A stretch of 64,000 nucleotides of DNA, taken from contig CAVQME010000011.1 of the NCBI GenBank assembly GCA_963713545.1, positions 1 through 64,000 on the forward strand, given 5' to 3'. The notes beneath the pieces were generated by a model. It was not told the origin of the DNA and ran no database searches. It saw only the letters and a program-made list of their open reading frames with translations. The position numbers and the translations under genes are program-made. Every line of letters begins with the position of its first letter. The stretch's first letter is position 1. Positions 53,291 to 60,572 of the stretch are shown one piece after another. This stretch comes from CAVPLM01 sp963713545. Its GTDB lineage: Bacteria > Actinomycetota > Thermoleophilia > RBG-16-64-13.

Positions 53291-54073
53291 CTACCCCGCC
53301 TCCGCCGCCTCCCAGGCGATGAGGGCCGCGCCATGCGCCCCCAGGTATTCGGCGTCGGCGAGGACGTAGATATCCACCCCACCCAACGCGTCGGACAAGG
53401 ACTTGACGAACCCGATGTTGAGAGCGGCACCGCCTCCCAGCACGACCGGATCCTCGACCCCGATGCGCCGCACCATCGCTGACACCCGACCGGCCATGGC
53501 ATCGTGAACGGCACGGGCGATGTCGGCCGGGGGCGTGTTGGCGTGGATGAGGCTGACTACCTCCGACTCGGCGAACACTGTGCACTGGGCGTTCATGGGA
53601 ATGGTCTCGGTGGAATCCAGGGACGCCTTGGCGAAATCATCGAGGGACATATCGAGGGCTCGGCTCATGGCCTCGACGAACGCGCCCGCCCCGGCAGCGC
53701 ACTTCTCGTTGATGGCGAAGTCGACTACCTTGCCACCGTCACCGAGACGGATCGCCCTCGCTTCGTCTGCACCGACGTCGATGACGGTGCGGGCTCCAGG
53801 GTACAGATCGAAGGCACCCCGGCCGTCCGCAGCTACCTCGGTTGGCTGCCGGCTCGCGGAGGAAAGAGCCTTCCGCCCGGCGCCGGTGGCAGCGACAAGC
53901 CCGATGTCTTCCCGCTGCACGCCAGCGATGGCTGCAGCCTCAGTCAGGCCTCGCTCGGCCGACTCCTCCTGGTCAAAGCCGGAGGGCACGGTCGCCCGCG
54001 CCACCAGTTCACCGTCCTTCAAGAGCACGGCGTGCACGTTCTTTGCCCCCACGTCGATCCCCGCTACGAGCAT
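53291..54073 (-). CDS. BcrD/HgdC-type ASKHA ATPase (second activator subunit)
   Basis: The 260-residue ATPase has GIDVGAKNVHAVLLKDG at the start, VAATGAGRKAL and VIDVGADEARAIR, and the cluster Cys in INEKCAAGAGAFVEA. A second Cys is in QCTVFAESEVVSL, and GGGAALN follows. Sequence differences from the neighbouring ATPase (for example AAGAGA in place of AAGTGR) fit the BcrD/BzdP side of a heterodimer. ATG 54073 follows AAGGAG and overlaps the gamma-1 gene by 10 bp, so it is coupled to the oxidoreductase genes. The ATG six codons upstream is the alternative. Confidence 0.85.
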   Translation of the reverse strand: MLVAGIDVGAKNVHAVLLKDGELVARATVPSGFDQEESAERGLTEAAAIAGVQREDIGLVAATGAGRKALSSASRQPTEVAADGRGAFDLYPGARTVIDVGADEARAIRLGDGGKVVDFAINEKCAAGAGAFVEAMSRALDMSLDDFAKASLDSTETIPMNAQCTVFAESEVVSLIHANTPPADIARAVHDAMAGRVSAMVRRIGVEDPVVLGGGAALNIGFVKSLSDALGGVDIYVLADAEYLGAHGAALIAWEAAEAG

Positions 54074-54795
54074 GTGCCACTCCTTAGCCATTCTTCCGGG
54101 TCGAGGGACAGCCCTCGATCCAGTGCTTTCTCGTTCGACTCTTCCGTGCCGGCCTGCACCGTGCTCATCACCGCTTTCCGCAGCGACCGCACAGAAACCA
54201 CGCCTGTTATCGCCACCACCGCGCCCAGCGCCAGCACGTCGGCCGTTCGATCCCTCTGCCCGATCGCCTCAGTCGCCAGCCGGGCAAAAGGTACGCCGAA
54301 GCTGGTGCCCACGAAGACAGGTGGCTTGGTGACGTTCTCCGACTCGTAGACGAGGATGCTGTCAGGCCGTAGCAATCCAGCATACCCGTCTGCCGAGTCT
54401 TGGGACAGGGCCACGAGAAGATCAGCCGACTGAAGCTCGGGGTAGTCGATGGGCTGATCGGAGATGATGATGTCGCTCCGGCCGTAGCCACCTCGAGTCC
54501 CCAGCCCATAGGTCTGAGTCTGGACGACGTAGCGGTGGTCCCGAGTGGCTGCCATCGCCAGCACAACGCCCATGAGGATGACCCCTTGGGCTCCCGTCCC
54601 TCCGAAACGCACCTCGAGGAAGTCGCGCGCCGCCAGAAGGCCGGCGCGCTCCGGAGCGGGCCCGCAGCCGGGGACAGTCTGACCGCAGCTCCCGGCCGGT
54701 CCCCTCTGAGCGGCGGGGCCCGAGCTCCCCGGAGGTCCGACCCGGGCCGGCCGCAACGGGTCGCTCCCCTGTCCTTCTAGGCCTGGCCCGCTCAT
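54064..54795 (-). CDS. 2-oxoacid:ferredoxin oxidoreductase gamma subunit, set 1
   Basis: The 243-residue protein has the gamma-subunit motif VRFGGTGAQGVILMG (about 62-76), SDIIISDQPIDYPEL and a C-terminal region matching the second copy. The ATG at 54795 overlaps the beta stop (ATGA). The N-terminal 55 residues are Pro/Gly-rich and poorly matched by the other copy, so they may be a linker. Its stop overlaps the ATPase gene. Together alpha, beta and gamma form a KorAB/VorABC-type enzyme without a delta ferredoxin. Confidence 0.87.
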   Translation of the reverse strand: MSGPGLEGQGSDPLRPARVGPPGSSGPAAQRGPAGSCGQTVPGCGPAPERAGLLAARDFLEVRFGGTGAQGVILMGVVLAMAATRDHRYVVQTQTYGLGTRGGYGRSDIIISDQPIDYPELQSADLLVALSQDSADGYAGLLRPDSILVYESENVTKPPVFVGTSFGVPFARLATEAIGQRDRTADVLALGAVVAITGVVSVRSLRKAVMSTVQAGTEESNEKALDRGLSLDPEEWLRSGTCS

Positions 54796-55643
54796 CTGCC
54801 CGCCGGTCCGCCCGTTTGCTCCGCCGCCTCGGCTTCCGCACGGGCGATCACGGCCGCGTACGATCGCTGGAACTCGGGCCTGTCCGGATCGTGGTGGAGA
54901 ACACCCGTTACTATCTTGCCCTCCAGCTCTTCAGAGGAAAGCCGGGCGGCTTCGTCCACCGAGATCGAGCAGGCTTTCTCATCGTCGAGCATGGCCAACA
55001 CGCCCCCGCTGACATTTCGCATGCCGTACTCCATCGGGCAAGGCACGACGGCCTCGATGAAGGCGAAGCCCGGGTGTTGGATCCCTTGCTTGATGAAGGC
55101 CTCCATGGGCTTGATGTCCGCCGCCGTGCCGCGGGCCACGAAGGTCGCCCCCGCCGCCTCGGCCAGCCTGCAAAGGTCGAAGGGCTGCTCGACCTGCCCA
55201 TAGGGGGCTGTGGTCGCCCTGTCACCCCAGGCCATGGTGGGGGAGAGCTGACCCCCGGTCATGCCGTACACCTGGTTGTTGAAGAGGATGCAGGTGAGGT
55301 CTATGTTCCGTCGGCAGGCGTGTATCAGATGATTGCCCCCTATTGCGGCCCCGTCGCCATCCCCGGTGAGCACAACCACGGTGAACTCGGGCCGAGCCAT
55401 CTTGATGCCGGTGGCGAACGCCAGCGCGCGGCCGTGGATGGTGTGCATGGTGCCCACATCCAGATAGCCCGCCGCCCGGCTGGAACAGCCTACTCCGCCG
55501 ACAACGACCGTCTCCTCCCGCTTCAAGCCCAGGTCTACCATGACCCGCAGGAAGGCTCCCGTCACGATCCCGATACCGCAACCGGCGCACCACATATGGG
55601 GCAGTCGCTCGGTGTGGAGGAACCGTTCGATCTCGAGGCTCAT
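54792..55643 (-). CDS. 2-oxoacid:ferredoxin oxidoreductase beta subunit (TPP), set 1
   Basis: The 283-residue subunit binds thiamine diphosphate and a [4Fe-4S] cluster. MWCAGCGIGIVTGAFL (about 17-32), VGCSSRAAGYLD and GDGDGAAIGGNHLIHACRRN are typical, and the TPP motif ends in FNNQVYGMTGGQLSPT. It lies 3 bp after alpha 1 and overlaps gamma 1 by 4 bp. The sequence is closely similar to set 2, so the two arose by duplication. The 2-oxoacid is not told by sequence; 2-oxoglutarate is usual for this type. Confidence 0.9.
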   Translation of the reverse strand: MSLEIERFLHTERLPHMWCAGCGIGIVTGAFLRVMVDLGLKREETVVVGGVGCSSRAAGYLDVGTMHTIHGRALAFATGIKMARPEFTVVVLTGDGDGAAIGGNHLIHACRRNIDLTCILFNNQVYGMTGGQLSPTMAWGDRATTAPYGQVEQPFDLCRLAEAAGATFVARGTAADIKPMEAFIKQGIQHPGFAFIEAVVPCPMEYGMRNVSGGVLAMLDDEKACSISVDEAARLSSEELEGKIVTGVLHHDPDRPEFQRSYAAVIARAEAEAAEQTGGPAGR

Positions 55644-55646
55644 CGG

Positions 55647-56825
55647 TCACACACTTTCGTACTTGCCTATCAGCTGGGTGATCCGGTCGAGGATCTCGCG
55701 CGGCGTGATCAGGGTGCCGTCGATCTTGTTCATCCCTATCACCGTGGTCCAGTTCTCGGCCAGCTTGCGCACCTCGCGCGCGTACTGCCCCAGGTTCAGC
55801 TCCGGGACGAGCATGAATTCGACCCGCCGAGATACCGTTTGGATGATCTCCACCGGCATGGGGAACAGCGTGTACAGGTGCAGGACCTCCACAGGCAACC
55901 CTTCCTGATCGGCCAGCTTCCAGGCGGCTCGGGCGCTACGGGCACACGAGCCGTAGGCTACGATGCATACCCGGCCCTTGCCCTCGTTCTTGACGTCGTA
56001 CAGGCACAGCTCGTCCCGATGGTTGGTCACCTTGTCGTACAACTCACGCAGGAACCTTTCGCTCTTCGCCGCATCGTTCGTGGGAAAACCGGTCTCGTCA
56101 TGGGTACATCCGGTCACGTGGGGATGGGTCAGAGAGCCCAGCACGTGGGGAGGATGCACTTCCCGGGCGAGATCGGGGTGCACGTAGCCGGGAGTGAAGT
56201 CGAAATCTCCGCTCGTCAGCCGGTAACGGCCCACCAGTTCCGGAGAGAAGCTCTCCCGCATGTGACCGACTGCCTCATCGGCCAACAGCGTTACCGGGGT
56301 GCGGAAGCGCTGGGCGAACCTCACCGCTGCCATGGTCAGCCGGTACATGTCGGCCACGTTGGAGGCCGCGAGCACGATGGCGGGGTGATCCCCATGGGTG
56401 CCCCAGCGGGCCTGCATCACGTCGCCCTGAGAAGGAACGCTGACGCGCCCGGTGGAGGGGCCTTCGCGCATGACATCCACGATCACCAGGGGCGCTTCCA
56501 CCATGATCGCGTAGCCGATCGCCTCCTGCATGAGGGAGAAGCCGGGGCCCGAGGTAGCAGTCATCCCCAGCCGGCCCGAGAGGGAGGCCCCGATGCAGGC
56601 GCAGATCGAGGCGATCTCGTCCTCCATCTGTACGAAGACCCCTCCAACCCGGGGCAACTCGTAAGCCAGGGCCTCCATGATCTCCGAGCTAGGGGTGATG
56701 GGGTAGCCGGCGAAGAAACGCACGCCGGCGTCGAGAGCGCCCAAGGCACAGGCGCGGTTTCCCTGGACCAGAAGGCTACTCTGATCGATCGTTTCGCGCA
56801 GCAGGTGACTGTGCCAGAGCTCCAT
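55647..56825 (-). CDS. 2-oxoacid:ferredoxin oxidoreductase alpha subunit, set 1
   Basis: This 392-residue subunit has the conserved AGYPITPSSEIMEAL (about 38-52), VQMEDEIASICACIGAS and GPGFSLMQEAIGYA. The ATG at 56825 is chosen; GTG at 56846 would align exactly with the N-terminus of set 2 and is the alternative. Two stretches (about 144 and 71 bp) are almost identical to set 2, well above the rest. It is preceded by a 125 bp gap after gamma 2, which could hold a promoter. Confidence 0.9.
   Translation of the reverse strand: MELWHSHLLRETIDQSSLLVQGNRACALGALDAGVRFFAGYPITPSSEIMEALAYELPRVGGVFVQMEDEIASICACIGASLSGRLGMTATSGPGFSLMQEAIGYAIMVEAPLVIVDVMREGPSTGRVSVPSQGDVMQARWGTHGDHPAIVLAASNVADMYRLTMAAVRFAQRFRTPVTLLADEAVGHMRESFSPELVGRYRLTSGDFDFTPGYVHPDLAREVHPPHVLGSLTHPHVTGCTHDETGFPTNDAAKSERFLRELYDKVTNHRDELCLYDVKNEGKGRVCIVAYGSCARSARAAWKLADQEGLPVEVLHLYTLFPMPVEIIQTVSRRVEFMLVPELNLGQYAREVRKLAENWTTVIGMNKIDGTLITPREILDRITQLIGKYESV
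56293..56436. repeat. near-identical tract shared with set 2 alpha gene (copy A)
   Basis: This 144 bp tract matches 59090-59233 with three mismatches. A second tract of 71 bp (55948-56018 and 58745-58815) is identical. The rest of the alpha genes differ far more. Confidence 0.85.
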
Positions 56826-56950
56826 CTCTTGAAAAGAGTCTAGCACCACATGCAGGCCCGCGCTCCGCCCGACAGCCCCGCTTTGCAGGCATCCAGCGCC
56901 GGCAGACAGTTGCCCTCGCAAACTCGCGGCCGCTCACTCCGCGGGGCATT

Positions 56951-57595
56951 CTATCGGGTCGGAGCCACCTGCCAGTCGGCCGGTTCGACGGCCAATCCCT
57001 TGGAGAGCGCCTGACTATTCACGTCGACGGTACCTTTGGGTACCGTTTCCACCACGGCCTTGCTCAAAGACTCCTCCGAAACCACGCCGGTGATCTTCGC
57101 GACCAGACCCAGCGCAAGCACGTTGGCCGGCTGCGGCCGTCCCGTCTCTTCCTTCGCCATGCGGGTGATAGGCAGGCCGATGCTCACGCCGGGGAAGGCG
57201 GGCGGGTTCGCGACCTTCTCGGAGTCGTAGATGAAGATGCCATTACGGCGCAAGAACCGCGTGTATCCGTCCGCCGAGTCCTGGGAAAGGGCTACGAGCA
57301 GATCGGCGAACTGGAGCTTCGGGTAGTCGATAGGGTTGTCCGAGATTATGACGTCGCTGCGACTGTAGCCGCCTCGAGCCTCCGGTCCGTACGACTCCGT
57401 CTGGACCACGCAGCGGTGGTCGTGATTGGCCGCCACGGCGAGGATGATCCCCATGAGCACCACCCCCTGTCCGCCGCTACCGCCGAACCGCACCTCGACA
57501 AACTCCCGGTCGGCCAGGAGTCCGACGCGTGCCGGGGCAGGGACCTCGGGGGAGTTGTCTACCAGACCTCGCGACGAGCTCACGGGAGCGCTCAC
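56951..57595 (-). CDS. 2-oxoacid:ferredoxin oxidoreductase gamma subunit, set 2
   Basis: The 214-residue subunit has VRFGGSGGQGVVLMG (about 36-50), ESYGPEARGGYSRSDVIIS and the SDNPIDYPKLQ block. Its ATG at 57595 overlaps the beta-2 stop by 4 bp. It is closely related to set 1 gamma but has a shorter N-terminus. The gene stands 125 bp before the alpha-1 start. Confidence 0.9.
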   Translation of the reverse strand: MSAPVSSSRGLVDNSPEVPAPARVGLLADREFVEVRFGGSGGQGVVLMGIILAVAANHDHRCVVQTESYGPEARGGYSRSDVIISDNPIDYPKLQFADLLVALSQDSADGYTRFLRRNGIFIYDSEKVANPPAFPGVSIGLPITRMAKEETGRPQPANVLALGLVAKITGVVSEESLSKAVVETVPKGTVDVNSQALSKGLAVEPADWQVAPTR

Positions 57596-58440
57596 TGCTG
57601 CTCCTGTGCCGAAGCCAGCATCGCCGCCTCGGCCTGCGCCCGAGCTGAAGCGAAGTACGCCTGCTGGAACTCGGGTGTCGACGTGTCTTCGTAGAGCACA
57701 CCCGTCACGATCTTGTCCTCGAGCTCCTCGGGGTTGAGCTTGGTGGCTTTGGCCGCAGAGACCGACCGAGCCCGCTCGTCCTCCAGCATGGCCACGACGT
57801 TCGACGTGGCATTCCGCCTACCGTATTCAGTCGGACAGGGCACCACCGCCTCGATGAAGGCGAAACCGTGGTGTTGGATCCCCCGCTTGATCAGTCTTTC
57901 TGTCTGGCGGATGTGTCCGGCGGTACCCCTGGCCACAAAGGTAGCTCCCGCCGCCTCGGCCAGCCGGCACAGATCGAAAGGCCGCTCCACCTGGCCGTGA
58001 GGAGCCGTGGTGGCGCGGTCTCCCAGGGCGGTAGTGGGTGAGAACTGACCGCCGGTCATGCCGTATATCTGGTTGTTGAAGAGGATGCAGGTGAGGTCGA
58101 TGTTCCGCCGGCAGGCATGGATGAGGTGATTCCCGCCGATGGCGGCTCCGTCACCGTCGCCGGTGAGTACGATCACAGAGAAGTTGGGCCGAGCCATCTT
58201 GATGCCGGTGGCGACGGCGAGCGCCCGCCCGTGTATGGAGTGCACGGTGCCAAGGTCGAGGTAGTTCGAAGCCCGGCTGGAGCAGCCGATGCCGCTCACC
58301 ACCACGGTGCTCTCGCGCTTCAGACCGAGGTCGACCACCGCCCGCAGGAAGGCACCGGTGACCATTCCCACCCCGCAGCCCGGGCACCAGATGTGGGGAA
58401 GCCGTTCTGTGTGAAGGTATTCTTCGATCTCCAGTGCCAT
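57592..58440 (-). CDS. 2-oxoacid:ferredoxin oxidoreductase beta subunit (TPP), set 2
   Basis: The 282-residue subunit has IWCPGCGVGMVTGAFL (about 17-32), IGCSSRASNYLDLG, GDGDGAAIGGNHLIHACRRNIDL and FNNQIYGMTGGQFSPT. It differs from set 1 beta mainly in the second half, where the substrate pocket residues may differ. It sits 3 bp after alpha 2 and overlaps gamma 2. Electrons go to ferredoxin. Confidence 0.91.
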   Translation of the reverse strand: MALEIEEYLHTERLPHIWCPGCGVGMVTGAFLRAVVDLGLKRESTVVVSGIGCSSRASNYLDLGTVHSIHGRALAVATGIKMARPNFSVIVLTGDGDGAAIGGNHLIHACRRNIDLTCILFNNQIYGMTGGQFSPTTALGDRATTAPHGQVERPFDLCRLAEAAGATFVARGTAGHIRQTERLIKRGIQHHGFAFIEAVVPCPTEYGRRNATSNVVAMLEDERARSVSAAKATKLNPEELEDKIVTGVLYEDTSTPEFQQAYFASARAQAEAAMLASAQEQQ

Positions 58441-58443
58441 CAG

Positions 58444-59646
58444 CTACACGCTTTCATACTTCCCGATCAGTTCCCCGATGCGGTCGACGATCTCCCGGGG
58501 CGTGAAGAGATTGCCGTCGATCTTTCCCATGCCGATGACGGTGGTCCATTGCTCGGCCATCTTGCGCACCTCGTGCGCGTACTGCCCTAGGTTAAGCTCG
58601 GGGATGAGCATGAACTCCACCCTCCGGGCCACCGTCTGCACGATCTCGACGGGCAGGGGGAAGAGGGTGTAGAGGTGAAGGACCTCCACCTGCAGACCCT
58701 CCTCGTCCGCCAGCTTCAACGCCGCTCGGGCGCTGCGGGCACAGGAGCCGTAGGCTACGATGCATACCCGGCCCTTGCCCTCGTTCTTGACGTCGTACAG
58801 GCACAGCTCGTCCCGGTGGTGGGCCACCTTGTTGTAGAGTTCGCGCAAAAACGCGTCGCTGCGATCCGGGTCGTTGGTGGGGAAGCCGGTCTCGTCGTGG
58901 AAGAGCCCTGTGACGTGAGGATGGCTACCCGATCCTAGCACGTGCGGGCGATGCACCTCGCGGGCGAGATCGGGGTGCACGTACGTGGGTGTGAAATTGA
59001 AATCGCCGCTCGTCAAGCGGTACCTTCCTACCAGTTCAGGGGTGAAGCTCTCCCGCATCTGACCGATTATCTGGTCGGCCAGCAGAATGACCGGGGTGCG
59101 GAAGCGCTGGGCGAACCTCACCGCCGCCATGGTCAGCCGGTACATGTCGGCCACATTGGAGGCCGCGAGCACGATGGCGGGGTGATCCCCATGGGTGCCC
59201 CAGCGGGCCTGCATCACGTCGCCCTGGGAAGGAGCGGTGGGCCGCCCCGTCGATGGCCCCACCCGCATGACGTTGACGACGAGCAGCGGCGCTTCCACCA
59301 TGATCGCGTAGCCCAGCGCCTCCTGCATGAGGGAGAAGCCAGGACCTGAGGTAGCCGTCATCGCCAGTTCTCCCGTGAGCGCCGCCCCTATGCAGGCGCA
59401 GATAGAGCCGATCTCATCCTCCATCTGGACGAACACCCCTCCGGCTAGAGGCAACTCCACGGCCATGGTCTCCATGATCTCGGAGCTCGGGGTGATGGGG
59501 TAGCCGGCAAAGAAGTTGACTCCGGCATCGAGGGCACCCAGGGCGCAGGCGCGGTTCCCCTGGATCACAAGGCTGGTGCTCGGATCGATCCTCTCCCCTA
59601 GCAGGTGTGTGCGCCAGCGTTCCACTCGGTCCTCCGACGAAGTCAC
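58444..59646 (-). CDS. 2-oxoacid:ferredoxin oxidoreductase alpha subunit, set 2
   Basis: The 400-residue alpha subunit has AGYPITPSSEIMETM (about 46-60), VQMEDEIGSICACIGA and GPGFSLMQEALGYA, and is the copy with the clearest N-terminus (MTSSEDRVERWRTHLL). Its ATG at 59646 overlaps the TetR stop by 4 bp, so the regulator and the enzyme are one transcript. This makes it the first enzyme gene of the run. Confidence 0.92.
   Translation of the reverse strand: MTSSEDRVERWRTHLLGERIDPSTSLVIQGNRACALGALDAGVNFFAGYPITPSSEIMETMAVELPLAGGVFVQMEDEIGSICACIGAALTGELAMTATSGPGFSLMQEALGYAIMVEAPLLVVNVMRVGPSTGRPTAPSQGDVMQARWGTHGDHPAIVLAASNVADMYRLTMAAVRFAQRFRTPVILLADQIIGQMRESFTPELVGRYRLTSGDFNFTPTYVHPDLAREVHRPHVLGSGSHPHVTGLFHDETGFPTNDPDRSDAFLRELYNKVAHHRDELCLYDVKNEGKGRVCIVAYGSCARSARAALKLADEEGLQVEVLHLYTLFPLPVEIVQTVARRVEFMLIPELNLGQYAHEVRKMAEQWTTVIGMGKIDGNLFTPREIVDRIGELIGKYESV
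59090..59233. repeat. near-identical tract shared with set 1 alpha gene (copy B)
   Basis: This is the partner of 56293-56436, with three mismatches in 144 bp. A 71 bp identical tract follows the same pattern at 58745-58815. The block structure suggests gene conversion after duplication. Confidence 0.85.
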
Positions 59647-60320
59647 TGTTGTACGCTCGCCCGCTCGATATCAGGCGAGCGGAGGTAGGCGATGATCACA
59701 TCGGCAAGCTTGTGGATGAGGAGGTCACTGGGGACCGAGTCAGCAAAGGCTACCCCCGAACGGCACCGCTGCACGTTCTCCTCCTGGGCGGCCTGCCAGA
59801 GCCGGGAAGCCACCCGGGCCGCCGACTCGGGGTCCGAATGACCTATCTGGGCGGCATGGCCCATAAGGATATCCACCTCGAGGGCCTCGACCTGCGCTTT
59901 GTAGGTGTAGCCCCGCTCCCGCAGGACGGGATCGGTGGCCCCGTAGACGACGAAGGCCTCGAGCAGCCTATCGTTGCCATTGGTCGCCTCCTGCTTGATA
60001 TCGACCAGACTGCGCACAGTCTCTTCCAGAGAGAGCGCTTCCCAGTCGATCTTGGCAGCCTCGTCCCGGATCTGCGTCTCTTCGCGGCCATGGACCCGCT
60101 CCTGCACCGCATGGAGCAGTGCGGTCTTGTCTTGGAAGCGCGCATAGAAGGTCCCGATGGACGTGTTCGAGCGGCGCACTACCTCTGCCACGGTGAGCGC
60201 TTCGTAGCCCTTGTTACGGATCAGCGTCTCCGCAGTTTTGAGGATCCGCTCCAGAGAGTCGGAACTGCGTTGCTGCCGGGGCGACTTGACGGCGTGTGCT
60301 GACTCGATCACGAGGGGCAT
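59643..60320 (-). CDS. TetR/AcrR family transcriptional regulator
   Basis: The 225-residue protein has the N-terminal TetR helix-turn-helix (about 17-63: RILKTAETLIRNKGYEALTVAEVV, then TSIGTFYARFQDKTALL) and a helical ligand domain. I chose ATG 60320 because the preceding sequence is not conserved and the helix starts nearby. It heads the 2-oxoacid oxidoreductase operon and overlaps its first enzyme gene by 4 bp. A perfect palindrome lies 49 bp upstream and is its probable operator. Its ligand may be an acyl-CoA or aromatic, but this is inference. Confidence 0.88.
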   Translation of the reverse strand: MPLVIESAHAVKSPRQQRSSDSLERILKTAETLIRNKGYEALTVAEVVRRSNTSIGTFYARFQDKTALLHAVQERVHGREETQIRDEAAKIDWEALSLEETVRSLVDIKQEATNGNDRLLEAFVVYGATDPVLRERGYTYKAQVEALEVDILMGHAAQIGHSDPESAARVASRLWQAAQEENVQRCRSGVAFADSVPSDLLIHKLADVIIAYLRSPDIERASVQQ

Positions 60321-60362
60321 TCTAACATCGCGCCCGATGTGGGACCACATCCTGCAGAGCAC

Positions 60363-60391
60363 TTGACGATAGAATCTAGATTCTATATTCT
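60363..60391 (+). promoter_or_regulatory. promoter of the acetolactate synthase gene
   Basis: A TTGACG -35 box (60363-60368), 17 bp spacer and TATTCT -10 box (60386-60391) face the gene at 60573. The TetR operator lies precisely in the spacer, so binding would block this promoter. Confidence 0.45.
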
Positions 60392-60395
60392 ATCG
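60367..60395. promoter_or_regulatory. palindromic operator for the TetR-type regulator
   Basis: ATAGAATCTAGATTCTAT (60369-60386) is a perfect 18-bp palindrome. A third half-site ATTCTAT follows (60387-60393), and CGATAGAAT (60367-60375) also pairs with ATTCTATCG (60387-60395), so overlapping dimer sites are possible. It is AT-rich against its surroundings. It lies between the TetR gene (49 bp away) and the divergent acetolactate synthase gene (177 bp away). Confidence 0.7.
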
Positions 60396-60572
60396 ATAGT
60401 GCTCGCCCGTCCGGGAGCCCTCCCCCCTGGCTCCCGACGGGTTAGAGCGCAATCTCGCCGCTCCAGTCCCGGCGGCTACCGACGATTGGCAGGCTCCCCT
60501 CTCTGGGTATACGCTCCCCATCCATAAGCGCACGGGCATCTGACAGGTAACGACCGATCCGGGGGTCACCGC

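Noticed and set aside
54816..56843. 675-residue frame antisense to the set-1 oxidoreductase genes
   Set aside because: It is unusually long but crosses two real genes with clear motifs and has His/Arg/Gly-rich shadow composition.
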